From Polluticoccus soli (GTDB lineage Bacteria > Bacteroidota > Bacteroidia > Chitinophagales > Chitinophagaceae), in the NCBI RefSeq assembly GCF_029269745.1, contig NZ_JARJHT010000003.1:310001-374000 (forward strand): DNA of 64,000 nucleotides, in the 5' to 3' direction. Of the stretch, positions 51,045 to 60,883 are shown one piece after another. The position numbers and the translations under genes are program-made. The notes under the pieces were generated by a model. That model saw only the letters and a list, made by a program, of their open reading frames with translations, was not told where the DNA came from and did no database searches. The stretch's first letter is position 1; the number at the start of each line of letters is the position of its first letter.

Positions 51045-52967
51045 CTATTTGCGCACCTTGATCTCCAATGTGCCTTTATTGCCTTTGATACTCACCGTCT
51101 CCGCACTCAGGAACCTACTGTACCTGCGGTAAGTTTCTGGAGACTGTTTGTTGCCATCAATGTATAGTGCATCATTCTTCTTTTCAACCTTAAACTTCTT
51201 GTCGCGGTCTATCAGCCCTTCTCCATCCATACGATCCAGCATGCGCTCGTAAGAGTTGCCCGGGCCGCCTGAGGGAATAGCTACCACCGGAGGATGTGGT
51301 GGACGTGGGGGCCTCGCACCTACTACAGGCGGTGAAGGTGGCACCGGAGGCATAGCCCTCATCGCTTTCTCCGACTCTTTCATGGCAACCTCTGCTTCTG
51401 CCATTGCCTTCTTCGCCTCTTCCATCGCCTTCTTTGTTTCGGCGTCTATCTTGTTCCAGTCAATGTCGGCCATTGCTTTCTTTGCTTCCTCCATCGCCTT
51501 GTGCGATTCTTCCATCGCGGCCGTTGTTTCGGCACTTATCTTATTCCAGTCTATTTCTTTAAGCGCGGTGTGCACTTCATCCATAGCCCCATTGATGTCT
51601 CTATTTACCTGGCTCCAGTCAACACCATCCAGTGCTTCTTTGATGGTCCTTTCAATGTCTACTACTTCTTCCCGCTTGCCGTCTTTGTCAATCACCCTGG
51701 TGTTAACGCGAACCTTCTCTCCATTTTCAGTAACGGTCGTCAGCTTGTCCCTGTATTTTTCAGGCACCTCTTCCCGCGAATTATAAGTGTGCTTGTTGCC
51801 GTCCGGGTCGATGATGGTGATACGCTCTTTCTTTACTATTTGCGGAGAGTCAACTGCAGGCGCAGCATCTACTTCAGTAGTTGACGGAGCAGGTGTGGCG
51901 GCGGCCACGACTGCCTCTTTGGGCTTGTCTTTGTCCTTCTTGCTTTGTGCCAATGCAGGTGTCAGCCAAATGAATGACACTGCCAGCAGCACTGCCAGCG
52001 ATACTGTAAATGCAGGGCCATAAGAGATGTTATTTCGGTTCATTTCCATCATTCGTTTAATGCGGTGAAGTAATTGGTTGTTATTGCCCGTCGCCGCCAT
52101 GGCCAGCGGGTTTTGCCTATATGATTCGAGGGTAGTAAGCGCGTGTGCATAAGACAGGGGCCATTGTGTATGGTCCAGCACCACATCATCGCAGCAATGC
52201 TCCCGTTCGCGGTGGATGATGTTTGATACTCCCCATACAAATGGATTAAAGAACAGGATGGTCTCTACAATGGTTTGTACAATATTGACCAAATAATCGT
52301 AGCGGCGAATGTGCGCCAGTTCGTGTATTAGTATAGCTTCTGCCTGGTAGGTGTCGAGGCGTGTGATCATAGCCAGCGGCACCAGTATTACCGGCTTAAT
52401 AGTACCGGTGATCATGGGCACCGTGATCTTTTCTGAGAACAGTAAGCGCACCTGGCGCGCTATGCCCAATTGCTGCATACAGCTTTCCAGCAGTGTCAGC
52501 CACTCAGCGGTTGGTGCCTGTACCTTTTGAGTAGTAAGACTGCGAATACCGGCAATGTTGTAGATCAGTCGTGCAAACAGCGCAGCCACACCTATAAAGT
52601 ATATGGCTACCAATACAGGCAATTGCCCTTCTATCGGCGCCAGCCAGCGTACCACTTGTGCACCAATAACGGATGGATCTTGCCTCACCGACTGCTGCCA
52701 GGTAACCGTATCGGCCTGCGTGCTGATGGTGACGGTATAGCTTTGCATGCTTTGCCAATACCCTGCTGCAGTGTACACAAACCATGTGGCTATGCCACCT
52801 AGCGCAAAAAAGCTAAGACGGTACCGCAGTTTTGCCGATGCTGCGGGAACGATCTTCAGTATCACCCAAAGCAACCCAAACAGCAGGAAGCCTTGCCACA
52901 ATGAATGCAAGAGTGCCCAGCCCAATGCCTGGCTCAGTGTTTGAAAAGTATCCTGCAGGTTGTTCAT
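51045..52967 (-). CDS. BlaR1/MecR1-type M56 metallopeptidase with long C-terminal extension
   Basis: A 640-residue membrane protein. Four helices surround an M56 peptidase domain with the zinc motif HELAH (His215, Glu216, His219) and a downstream acidic ligand in EREHCCDD. A last helix (about 315-335) leads to a periplasmic part with repeats DWSQVN/DWNKIS/DWNKID set in an Ala-Glu-Lys-rich coil, then a Pro-rich stretch and a small C-terminal domain. There is no penicillin-binding sensor domain, so the signal differs from beta-lactam. It works with the BlaI-like repressor gene 32 bp upstream. Confidence 0.88.
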   Translation of the reverse strand: MNNLQDTFQTLSQALGWALLHSLWQGFLLFGLLWVILKIVPAASAKLRYRLSFFALGGIATWFVYTAAGYWQSMQSYTVTISTQADTVTWQQSVRQDPSVIGAQVVRWLAPIEGQLPVLVAIYFIGVAALFARLIYNIAGIRSLTTQKVQAPTAEWLTLLESCMQQLGIARQVRLLFSEKITVPMITGTIKPVILVPLAMITRLDTYQAEAILIHELAHIRRYDYLVNIVQTIVETILFFNPFVWGVSNIIHREREHCCDDVVLDHTQWPLSYAHALTTLESYRQNPLAMAATGNNNQLLHRIKRMMEMNRNNISYGPAFTVSLAVLLAVSFIWLTPALAQSKKDKDKPKEAVVAAATPAPSTTEVDAAPAVDSPQIVKKERITIIDPDGNKHTYNSREEVPEKYRDKLTTVTENGEKVRVNTRVIDKDGKREEVVDIERTIKEALDGVDWSQVNRDINGAMDEVHTALKEIDWNKISAETTAAMEESHKAMEEAKKAMADIDWNKIDAETKKAMEEAKKAMAEAEVAMKESEKAMRAMPPVPPSPPVVGARPPRPPHPPVVAIPSGGPGNSYERMLDRMDGEGLIDRDKKFKVEKKNDALYIDGNKQSPETYRRYSRFLSAETVSIKGNKGTLEIKVRK

Positions 52968-52999
52968 AAAAACACAGGTTTAAGTATTGATGGTGATGG

Positions 53000-53395
53000 T
53001 TATTTCTTTGAACGTTTGGTCTTCGTCTCCATTTCTGCCAGGTACTGTTTGATCTCGTCCAGTTCCTGCTTGCTTGCTTTGTGGTTACCCAGCGCCTGCA
53101 TTACCAGCTGACTGGCAGAACCGTTGAACACAGTGTCAATCATCTTCTTCAACATCTGCCCCTGCGTTTGCTGCTGCGACACCGCGGCTTCGAACACGTG
53201 TGTCTTTGAGCTGGCATCGCGCTTCAGTAGCTTCTTTTCGTGCATGATCTGCATCAGCTTCAGTGTGGTAGTGTAGCCCGACTCTTTAGTGAGGATCAGT
53301 TCTTCATGCACCTCACGCACAGTACATGGGCCCTTTTCCCAAAGTATATTGAGTATCTCCAGTTCGCTCTCTGTAGGTTTAACGTTGCTGCTCAT
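53000..53395 (-). CDS. BlaI/MecI-family repressor
   Basis: A 131-residue winged-helix repressor: PTESELEILNILWEKGPCTVREVHEEL, GYTTTLKLMQIMHEKKLLKR and a dimerising C-terminal helix region. These proteins repress their operon until the paired M56 peptidase triggers their cleavage. The M56 gene follows on the same strand. Two matching dyads lie just upstream of its start, so autoregulation is likely. Confidence 0.93.
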   Translation of the reverse strand: MSSNVKPTESELEILNILWEKGPCTVREVHEELILTKESGYTTTLKLMQIMHEKKLLKRDASSKTHVFEAAVSQQQTQGQMLKKMIDTVFNGSASQLVMQALGNHKASKQELDEIKQYLAEMETKTKRSKK

Positions 53396-53407
53396 AATAG
53401 CGAGTAT

Positions 53408-53448
53408 CTACGAATGATTTCGTAGCTAATGTACGAACATTTTCGTAA
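53408..53448. promoter_or_regulatory. Paired dyads: probable BlaI-type operator
   Basis: CTACGAA-TGAT-TTCGTAG (53408-53425, perfect) and GTACGAA-CATT-TTCGTAA (53431-53448, one outer mismatch) share the core TACGAA-N4-TTCGTA and are 23 bp apart. They lie 13-53 bp before the repressor start codon, as expected for an autoregulatory site. Confidence 0.8.
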
Positions 53449-53544
53449 TCAAAAATTTTCCTTAGCAGTTTGGCAATGTTTTAACAAAAGCAAAACGGGC
53501 CTGCAAAAGCAGGCCCGTAGAACTAATTAGCTGATAATTAAAAA

Positions 53545-54900
53545 CTAGCGCGTAACGCTGATCATTTTAGATGCAACTTCAGTTGTACCATTGATGTTGA
53601 TCATGTAGTTACCTGCAGGAAGATCTGCAACGTTGATAGCCTTGCGGTATTGAGTACCAGCCTGGTCTGCTATCTGTTTTACTACACGACCATTCATATC
53701 CCTGATAACCACGCTAACCGGCTGCGACTGCTGGAACGAAGCCGAGATAGTGATCTGCTCTTTTGCAGGAACAGGGAACACATTCAGCGCAGTGCGGTTT
53801 GAAGCGACGTTTTTCACATCGTTGGTGTAAACTTCGTAGTAGTATTTTGTCAGGTAGTCGTCGCCACTGTCATAATACCATTGACTGGTGCTCGTGTTCC
53901 ACGTCTGAGACTCTTCAGTCAGAGGGCGACGGTACTGGTTGTAAGTAGTAGAATACTTATTCCCGTTTTCCCAGGCAGCTCCGGTCCAGTGTGCGCCTAT
54001 CTCGGTGGCTACATCGCCAGCTGTGGTATAAGTGTATTCGCCACGGTAAGATTTTTCCCACGCATTGTTGTTCCAAAATTCGTTTTCAACGGTAGCCATA
54101 TTTCCATTGACATCGTAGGTATAGTTACTACGGTAAGCATCGTCCCAACCAGGGCCTGAATAATTTTGCTGCAGTTGCATCATCAGCTTACCATTGGTGT
54201 AGGTGCTAATAGTGCGTCCGCCGTCCATCCACTGCGAGGTCATTGCGATCCACGACTGTTGCCATGAAGTATCCATTTGCTTTGCCGTGTTGTAGTGGTT
54301 AATAGTACGCGAGCTAGGCTCCCATTGGCTGCTACCAGGGTTCCAGCTGTCCTGCACAGTCTGCGTTATCTGCATATCGCCATTGTAGGTGTGCGTAGAG
54401 CGTCCTGCCGGTTCCAGTCCCGATCCGTTGTTGTACGCATATTCTTCTGTCTGAATTAAACCGCTGCCAGTATAAGTGTAAGTAGATTTTTGCTCATCCT
54501 GCCAAACGCTGCCCATGCGCGACTTGAACAGGCTGCTCATGATGCGGTTGTTGGCGATCACTTGTTTTACACCCCCATCGTCACTCCAGGATGTAGTACC
54601 CGCGTCGTAGGTCCACACAGTACCGGTGTCAAACTTCCAGCCCTGGGTCGCGTAGTCCCAGCCATTGTTGCCAGTGTAGCTCAGTACGGTAGAATCCTCA
54701 ATTTCGAAAGACGAAGCCCCATAAGTAAATTCTGACACAGCGATCGGGCGGCTGTCGGCTGCAGTTGTTTTGTCTTGCGTTGGCCTTACAGGAGTTGCTT
54801 TGGCTCGTTGCGGCAACAACGGATTTGTTCGTTGCGCTTGCTGTGCCATAGCGCCGATGCTACACAATACGGCAGCCGAGAGGGTAAAGAGTTGCTTCAT
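53545..54900 (-). CDS. T9SS-exported surface protein, paralog family B
   Basis: A 451-residue secreted protein (MKQLFTLSAAVLCSIGAMAQ). Repeats of YTYTGSGLIQTEEYAYNNG, YTYDVNGNMATVENEFWNN and YTTAGDVATEIGAHW type form a YD-like beta array. The T9SS type A domain starts VFPVPAKEQITI, with Val replacing the YPNP Asn. The neighbour at 55069 is highly similar along its length, including the 5' untranslated region (AACGTTCTATTACT). Function unknown; surface location inferred. Confidence 0.8.
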   Translation of the reverse strand: MKQLFTLSAAVLCSIGAMAQQAQRTNPLLPQRAKATPVRPTQDKTTAADSRPIAVSEFTYGASSFEIEDSTVLSYTGNNGWDYATQGWKFDTGTVWTYDAGTTSWSDDGGVKQVIANNRIMSSLFKSRMGSVWQDEQKSTYTYTGSGLIQTEEYAYNNGSGLEPAGRSTHTYNGDMQITQTVQDSWNPGSSQWEPSSRTINHYNTAKQMDTSWQQSWIAMTSQWMDGGRTISTYTNGKLMMQLQQNYSGPGWDDAYRSNYTYDVNGNMATVENEFWNNNAWEKSYRGEYTYTTAGDVATEIGAHWTGAAWENGNKYSTTYNQYRRPLTEESQTWNTSTSQWYYDSGDDYLTKYYYEVYTNDVKNVASNRTALNVFPVPAKEQITISASFQQSQPVSVVIRDMNGRVVKQIADQAGTQYRKAINVADLPAGNYMININGTTEVASKMISVTR

Positions 54901-55068
54901 AAAGTTGGTTTTTGTTTTTAAAAAATACTAAGGAGTAATAGAACGTTGAATTCGGTGTTTTCGTGTGTTACAAAGCGTACTTGGCTTTTACCGCAATTGC
55001 CGTGCCGAAAAAGCAAGAGCGGGCCAGCATAGCAGGCCCGCTCTGTTTTATAAACCAATAATTAAAAC

Positions 55069-56415
55069 TTAGCGCGTAACGCTGATCATTTTTGATGCGA
55101 CCTCAGTTGTACCTACAATGTTGATCACATAGTTGCCAGCAGCGAGATCGGCGACGCTGATAGACTGGCGGTATTGCGTACCTGCATGGTCTGTCATTTG
55201 CTTTACTACGCGGCCGCTCATGTCCATGATCACCACACTGATCGATTGCATTTGCTGGAAAGAAGCCGAGATAGTGATCTGCTCTTTGGCAGGAACAGGG
55301 AATACTTTTAACTCAGCACGGTTAGATGCAACGGTTTTTACATCGTTGGTATACGCCTCGTAGTAGTTCGTTGTCTTGTAGTCATTACCGCTGTCATAAA
55401 ACCATTGGCTGGTAGTATTATTCCACGTTTGTGATTCTTCTGTCAGCAAACGATGGTACTGGTTGTAAGTGTATACAGATTTACCGTCGTACTCCCAAGC
55501 AGTATTATTCCAATGCGAACCTTTTTCTTCGATCACGTCGCCGGCGGTGTTATACGCATACTCGGTACGGTACGATTTATCCCAGGTGCTGGTGCCGTTA
55601 TCCCATTGCTCGCCGGTTTCCACAGACACTCTTCCATTAGCATCATAAGTATAAAGAGTATGGTACGCGTCTTGCCAGCTGCTACCTGTGCTCATTTGCA
55701 TCAGCATTTCCGATAGTACACCATTATTATAAATATTCACTCTGCGGTTTTGATCGTTCCATTGCGATGTCATCGCAATCCATGTTTGGTCGATAGAGGT
55801 ATCTACCATCTTAGCTGCGTTATAATGATTCAAAGTACGCATGCTTTTCTCCCACGCGCCTGAGTTCCAGCTTTCGTGCAGGTTTTCAGTGATCAGCATG
55901 TCGCCGTTGTACGTGTTGGTATTGCGTGAGCTTGGTGTCAACCCCGACCCCATATTGTATTCTGTCGTCTCGCTGGCTATAAGACCGTTGGTATAGGTGT
56001 ATGTGCTTTTATACTGATCTTCCCATACACTACCCTGCAGTTGCTTGAACAGCATGGTAGCAATGCGGTTGTTTACGATGGTTTGGTAGATCTTACCATC
56101 AGCGATCCAAACAGGGTTAACTGTATATTGAATACCGCTGTCAAACTTCCAACCTTCAGTAGCATAGTCCCAGCCATTGTTGCCGGTGTAGCTAACTACA
56201 GAAGAATCTTCTACTTCGAACGAAGACGCACCATAGGTAGCATTCACGGTGGCGATCATCCTTGTGTCGGCGCCTGTTGTTTTTTCAGGGGTAGTCGAGG
56301 GTTTTACGGTTTTAGCCTGTTTCGGCATTAAAGGATTTACGGGCTTTTGCGAGTTTTGTGCATAAGCGCCGATGCTGCACAATATGGCAGCAGAGAGGGT
56401 AAAGAATTGCTTCAT
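55069..56415 (-). CDS. T9SS-exported surface protein, paralog family B
   Basis: A 448-residue paralog of the protein at 53545 (MKQFFTLSAAILCSIGAYAQ). It shares SSFEVEDSSVVSYTGNNGWD, YTYDANGRVSVETGEQWDNG and the C-terminal VFPVPAKEQITISASF. Both genes have the same upstream block CAATTGC...TTTG...AACGTTCTATTACT, so the promoter was duplicated too. The two are probably separately transcribed. Function unknown. Confidence 0.8.
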   Translation of the reverse strand: MKQFFTLSAAILCSIGAYAQNSQKPVNPLMPKQAKTVKPSTTPEKTTGADTRMIATVNATYGASSFEVEDSSVVSYTGNNGWDYATEGWKFDSGIQYTVNPVWIADGKIYQTIVNNRIATMLFKQLQGSVWEDQYKSTYTYTNGLIASETTEYNMGSGLTPSSRNTNTYNGDMLITENLHESWNSGAWEKSMRTLNHYNAAKMVDTSIDQTWIAMTSQWNDQNRRVNIYNNGVLSEMLMQMSTGSSWQDAYHTLYTYDANGRVSVETGEQWDNGTSTWDKSYRTEYAYNTAGDVIEEKGSHWNNTAWEYDGKSVYTYNQYHRLLTEESQTWNNTTSQWFYDSGNDYKTTNYYEAYTNDVKTVASNRAELKVFPVPAKEQITISASFQQMQSISVVIMDMSGRVVKQMTDHAGTQYRQSISVADLAAGNYVINIVGTTEVASKMISVTR

Positions 56416-56589
56416 AAAGTTGGTTTGTGATTAAAAAAAATGATAAAGAAGTAATAGAACGTTGGGCTTAATGTTTCAGTATGTCGCAAAGGATATTTCG
56501 CTTTACAGCAATTGCTGTACCGGAAATTGAGCCTCAAAGATACTATTTCCGGGGCAATCTGCGTTTTGGATGCAAACCAACCGAAAATT

Positions 56590-57282
56590 ATGAGGCCCAC
56601 GATCATTTTATTGTCAATTCTGTTTGTTGTAGCTACAACAGCATGCAGAAAAAGAACAGATCAACGTGCAGAACTACCGGTATTAATAGATTCTGTCTTG
56701 ATGCCACCCTGGGAAAGCCCTGAATATATAAAGGCCAAACCAGGCAACTACTGGGTGTACCGGACCTACAAAATATATGATAATGGCAGCGAAGAAGCAC
56801 TGAACATGTACGACACTGCCAGGGTAGAAAAAGACACCGTTATTAACCGCCGGGTATACCACAAAATGCTGTGGCCGGAGTTTGGCGGCGGCATTCGCAC
56901 AGAATACATTACCGATTCACTCGACTATGTAGTAACCAATTTCGGCAAGATCATTTTCAGCGCTTCAGAATTTGGAAAGGTATTTGACAAACGCCTTTTC
57001 ATCAGCCAGCAGCTAGCCCCTCCACCCTACGACACCATTGCCGACGTAACACACCAGATGGCCGACCGCGACCTGACCATCAATGTACCTGTAGCCACCT
57101 TCAACACTTCGTCTTATTCAGAGCGCTACGATTTCCGTCCGCCGCACGACAACCCGGTAAAGTCACGGACTTACTACTATCGCTATGCCAAAGGCGTGGG
57201 CCTTGTGTCCTACACACGTGCCTTTTACCTAAACGCCGACCATGTGTACGAAGCAAGGCTGGTACAATACAAAGCGAAATAA
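56590..57282 (+). CDS. Lipoprotein of unknown function, 230 aa
   Basis: The ATG at 56590 gives MRPTIILLSILFVVATTAC (lipobox ATTAC) and discards 26 upstream in-frame residues without features. The mature protein contains KPGNYWVYRTYKIYDNGSEE, a motif frequent in small bacteroidal lipoproteins, followed by a beta-rich body. Divergent from the T9SS paralog at 55069. Function unknown. Confidence 0.75.
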   Translation: MRPTIILLSILFVVATTACRKRTDQRAELPVLIDSVLMPPWESPEYIKAKPGNYWVYRTYKIYDNGSEEALNMYDTARVEKDTVINRRVYHKMLWPEFGGGIRTEYITDSLDYVVTNFGKIIFSASEFGKVFDKRLFISQQLAPPPYDTIADVTHQMADRDLTINVPVATFNTSSYSERYDFRPPHDNPVKSRTYYYRYAKGVGLVSYTRAFYLNADHVYEARLVQYKAK

Positions 57283-57451
57283 TACGGACCGATAGTTAAT
57301 TGACGCAAAACGGGAGCGGGCATTCTTGCCCGCTTTTTTATTGCGTAGAACTACGCACCCAAATCAGGTGGAAACACTTCGTTCCGGGCCTCTCTGCCGG
57401 CGCACCTTTGTTCTATCAACATTGTTATTCTTCAACCAAAAAAGTTCTCTT

Positions 57452-57997
57452 ATGAAAAACAAACTCTCAACACTGGTAAAAGGCGTCCTCGTAGTGGCCT
57501 CCATGATGCTGGCAACGTACTCGCTGCAATCTTGCTCTAAAAAAGACCAATGCAACGACAGTTGTATTAATGGTTACTGCGCCGACGGCGATTGCGTTTG
57601 CCAAACAGGCTACACAGGCAAATGGTGCGCTACCTACAAGGGTAGCAGCAGTAGCAGCTCGTCCAGCACTAGTAGCGGCCCCGATCCGGATCCCTACCCA
57701 AGCCCCAGCAGCAGCAGCACCAGCAGCTCATCTTCATCCTCTTCATCGGGCGGTGGTACAGCCATGTTCTGGTCCAACTTCCAGGGCTCTCCTATCAGCG
57801 TTTATATCAACGGCTCGTACGCAGGTCAGATCACCCAGTATTATAGCAGCTCGCCTTCTTGTGGCGCTACTGGTTGTGTTACAAAACAGTACTCGAGCAC
57901 TACAACTTTGTCGTACACAGCTGAAGACGATGACCACAGCTGGGATGGTACGCTCAGCGTTACATCGGGTTGCAACAAAATGTGCCTGACATTATAA
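57452..57997 (+). CDS. Lipoprotein with one EGF-like module and Ser-rich linker
   Basis: A 181-residue lipoprotein from the ATG at 57452 (signal ending LQSC). One EGF-like module, about residues 34-59 (CNDSCINGYC, CVCQTGYTGKWC), is followed by a Ser/Pro linker of about 50 residues (poly-Ser blocks around DPDPYPSP) and a C-terminal beta domain with two Cys pairs. The Ser-rich linker may be O-glycosylated, as is common in Bacteroidota, but no test of this is possible here. Third EGF-type lipoprotein in the window. Confidence 0.8.
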   Translation: MKNKLSTLVKGVLVVASMMLATYSLQSCSKKDQCNDSCINGYCADGDCVCQTGYTGKWCATYKGSSSSSSSSTSSGPDPDPYPSPSSSSTSSSSSSSSSGGGTAMFWSNFQGSPISVYINGSYAGQITQYYSSSPSCGATGCVTKQYSSTTTLSYTAEDDDHSWDGTLSVTSGCNKMCLTL

Positions 57998-58037
57998 ATG
58001 CTCTTTCGTCACCGACGCCGCTCTAAAAAATTCCACT

Positions 58038-59081
58038 ATGTACACAGAACGATCTATACTTATAGCCAAACGCAACATACGCTGGCTTAGCTTTATACTG
58101 GCTGACGTTGCGCTTATCTGGCTGGCCTTTTGTCTATATGCTTTCAATGCATGGTACAGCAAGTTCCTGGAACCCAATACTGTGTTTGCGCTGTATGGCA
58201 TTGCTGTGCTTTACTCAGCAATTTGCATCAGCAACAACATAAGGAACCGCAATAATGACGAGGCTGACTCGCCGGGAAATATTTTCTTCACCGTGCTGCG
58301 CCGTATACTCATCGCTACTACTGCAAAAGAAAAAGTAGTATTCACATCAGCCCACCAGAAGAAATATTTCTTGTTCATACTGGTCAAGCTGTTCTTCCTG
58401 CCTATGATGGTGCAATTCTGTTTCAATAATGGTACCGATATGGTGAACGAAACAAAACGTGTATTGAAGACCGGCATGGACGGTACTTTCATGCTCTGGT
58501 TCAATAATGTGTTCTTTCCGCTAACCATTACGGCGCTCTTCCTTGTCGACACGCTGCTGTTTACCTTCGGTTACCTGTTTGAGTCATCTAAACTGGGCAA
58601 CCGCCTGCGCTCGGTAGATGCTACCTGGAGCGGCTGGATCGTAGCATTGATCTGCTATCCTCCATTCAACAGTGTACTCAACCAGCTGGCGCCGCAACAT
58701 AGCAGCACCTATGCCTATTTCGATCAGTCGATCACAGGCACCTTCATCCTACGCGCGACGGTGTTAGCTCTGTTCTTCGTGTATGTATGGGCATCCGTAT
58801 CGCTAGGCGCGCGCGCATCCAATCTCACCAACCGCGGCATCGTGAGCAAGGGTGCTTACAAATTTGTGCGTCACCCGGCTTACATCTCCAAGGTAGCCGC
58901 CTGGTGGGTTACACTAATACCCCTGCTGGGCGAAAACCCAGCCGTTGTAACAGGGATGGCGGTATGGACAGTAGTATACTTTCTGCGGGCAATTACAGAA
59001 GAAAGGCACCTGATGCAGGATGAGGAATATATGGCCTATTGCCAGAAAGTAAAATGGAGGTTCGTACCTGGAATTTTTTAG
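58038..59081 (+). CDS. Isoprenylcysteine-methyltransferase-like membrane protein
   Basis: A 347-residue multi-pass membrane protein, about eight helices. The C-terminal third contains GAYKFVRHPAYISK, EERHLMQDEEYMAYCQKVKWRFVPGIF, the SAM-binding pattern of the ICMT/PEMT-like methyltransferase family. The N-terminal two thirds are an additional membrane domain without match. The substrate is unknown; lipid or quinone-like molecules are usual for the family. Confidence 0.78.
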   Translation: MYTERSILIAKRNIRWLSFILADVALIWLAFCLYAFNAWYSKFLEPNTVFALYGIAVLYSAICISNNIRNRNNDEADSPGNIFFTVLRRILIATTAKEKVVFTSAHQKKYFLFILVKLFFLPMMVQFCFNNGTDMVNETKRVLKTGMDGTFMLWFNNVFFPLTITALFLVDTLLFTFGYLFESSKLGNRLRSVDATWSGWIVALICYPPFNSVLNQLAPQHSSTYAYFDQSITGTFILRATVLALFFVYVWASVSLGARASNLTNRGIVSKGAYKFVRHPAYISKVAAWWVTLIPLLGENPAVVTGMAVWTVVYFLRAITEERHLMQDEEYMAYCQKVKWRFVPGIF

Positions 59082-59137
59082 GGCGGTTTCTTTTCGGTGC
59101 AATACCCGGTCCCACCTATTCGGGACCGGGTTTGTCT

Positions 59138-60205
59138 TTAAGCAGCCGCCTTCTCACGGGCATCGTCTATATCATCCGCGTCTGCTTGAGGCGGCGTTTG
59201 CTCTTTGGCGAGTGTCTTATCGTATTGCAGCTTCACAAACATGGCAAAATGGTCGGAGCCACTATATGGCATGCGTTTCATTTCTATCAGTCCAAATGTT
59301 TCGCTGCAGAATATATAGTCGAGCGGAAACCGCATGATGCGGCTCTTAGCAGAGAAAGTGGCGAAAAATCCCCTGCCCCGGCGCGGGTCTAACAGCCTGC
59401 TGGTCTTCCTAAATAATTCTGTTGTATAACTCCACGCTACATCATTCAGATCTCCCATCACTATCACAGGGTGTTTACTCTTTGCAGCTTTAAATGCGAT
59501 CTTCATTAATTCTTTATCCTTGGCAGTTGTCGTTAGAGACTCCTGCGGTGCCGGAGGCTCTGGGTGCAAGCCAAATATTTTCACTTTTTGACCCGATGGT
59601 AAAGTGACCGCTGCTTCCACCGACGGTATCTCATTTTTCACCAAAAACTTCACAGATCCTTCTTCCAGCGGCAGCTTGCTGTAGAACAGTAAGCCGTAAG
59701 TATTCTCCTGCGGTTGCTCCAGGTAGTGCGGGTACCTGTTGCGGAAGAGCTTCATCTCTTTCGCCCAGCTCTTATCTGTCTCCACCAGGAATATTACATC
59801 AGGATCACATTCCAGTATCTGCCGGCGCATGGTCTCATAATCGCGATTGTCCTGATACACATTGGCGCAAAACAGGCTAATACTGCTATCGGCCGACCCA
59901 TTTTTTATCTGAACCATCTCGTGGGCGTATAAACTCGTATAGGGCATCACCTTGTAGGCCAGGTAAATGATGCTAACCGCCAGCAAGGTGATCAGTACCC
60001 AGTGCGGGGAATGTAAATGGGACAAGACCGTTGCCCATAGCAACAACACTGCTGAGTTGACGATCAGTTTTTGCGAGCGTGGGAACTCCAGCGCCCTGAA
60101 CGTCCAGTAGTCGTTGCGCACTAGCGGTATAAACGTCAGCAGTATCATCACAATGCTGATCACCGCTAATACACCTTTTATAATTGACTGATATTCATCT
60201 ACCAT
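59138..60205 (-). CDS. Membrane-anchored endonuclease/exonuclease/phosphatase-family protein
   Basis: A 355-residue protein with three N-terminal hydrophobic helices (about residues 8-27, 48-60 and 68-85) and then an EEP fold: SLFCANVYQDNRD, VIFLVETDKSW with the metal-binding Glu, FGLHPEPPA, VIVMGDLNDVAWS and the final SDHFAMFVKL. Catalytic Glu, Asp, Asn and His are all recognisable, so it should hydrolyse phosphodiesters or phosphomonoesters outside the membrane. It ends in an acidic tail. The substrate is unknown. Confidence 0.87.
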   Translation of the reverse strand: MVDEYQSIIKGVLAVISIVMILLTFIPLVRNDYWTFRALEFPRSQKLIVNSAVLLLWATVLSHLHSPHWVLITLLAVSIIYLAYKVMPYTSLYAHEMVQIKNGSADSSISLFCANVYQDNRDYETMRRQILECDPDVIFLVETDKSWAKEMKLFRNRYPHYLEQPQENTYGLLFYSKLPLEEGSVKFLVKNEIPSVEAAVTLPSGQKVKIFGLHPEPPAPQESLTTTAKDKELMKIAFKAAKSKHPVIVMGDLNDVAWSYTTELFRKTSRLLDPRRGRGFFATFSAKSRIMRFPLDYIFCSETFGLIEMKRMPYSGSDHFAMFVKLQYDKTLAKEQTPPQADADDIDDAREKAAA

Positions 60206-60323
60206 TTCGACTGTCTTCTTTTATCACATCCATTCTACCTCTGCATGTATAAAAAGGTTGTGCCGCTTCCCCATCATAATGCCAACTACAACAGTTTGTT
60301 TAGGTTAAACCTGTGCAAAACAC

Positions 60324-60352
60324 AAAAGCAGCCCTACTGCAGAGCTGCTTTT
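60324..60352 (-). terminator. Intrinsic terminator
   Basis: AAAAGCAGC (60324-60332) and GCTGCTTTT (60344-60352) around an 11-base loop, downstream of the minus-strand gene at 60373. Confidence 0.7.
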
Positions 60353-60372
60353 CACTATTAATGAGTTAACTG

Positions 60373-60609
60373 TTAATCAGAATCTGAACTGGGATCACCC
60401 ATGTGCTTGGGTCGACCCATTGAGCTTGCAACCATTTGTTTGGCCACCCGGCAAGCTTCTGCCGAGTCTTCGGCATGCACCAGGGCATAAATGGGTGAGC
60501 CGTGCGCATTGTGCTCCAGGTGGGTCTCACCGCCTCCGGGCACTCCGCTTTGCGTTTCTACACACACCAGCACCTCATCTCGCGCAAATATCACTTTGTA
60601 AGTCTTCAT
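60373..60609 (-). CDS. Small cytoplasmic protein, 78 aa
   Basis: MKTYKVIFARDEVLVCVETQSG opens a beta-alpha-beta product; YALVHAEDSAEACRVAKQMVAS is a probable helix, and the tail RPKHMGDPSSDSD is polar. No signal or membrane helix. I do not recognise a family. The gene is followed by a terminator, which supports it. Confidence 0.55.
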   Translation of the reverse strand: MKTYKVIFARDEVLVCVETQSGVPGGGETHLEHNAHGSPIYALVHAEDSAEACRVAKQMVASSMGRPKHMGDPSSDSD

Positions 60610-60835
60610 CTGGCCGTTCCTCCTGGGTTAGATACGCCTAAAACCAGTAAAAACCGTACCAGATGAGGTTTACAACAAGCTCTTACGTATGATTTGTTAC
60701 GCCAACTAAAAACCAAAAGAAAACAACGGATAAGAAGGGATACGAATAAACTTAACGATAGCCCTGCCGAGCTGGTACCATTTTTTTGCCAATAATTACA
60801 AGTGGTCATTCCATCTCCAGGTTATGACCATGCAC

Positions 60836-60872
60836 AAGGACGCTGATAACAGCGTCCTTTAGTTTTTTCGTG
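60836..60872 (-). terminator. Hairpin at the end of the small T9SS gene
   Basis: AAGGACGCT (60836-60844) and AGCGTCCTT (60851-60859) around GATAAC, just past the minus-strand stop at 60884; on the plus strand it is followed by TAGTTTTTTCG. Works best for rightward transcription but lies where the minus gene should end. Confidence 0.6.
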
Positions 60873-60883
60873 TATGGTTACAC

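Noticed and set aside
53408-53448. Intrinsic terminator
   Set aside because: The dyads are weak as RNA stems, lack T-runs and lie upstream of the repressor start, fitting operators better.
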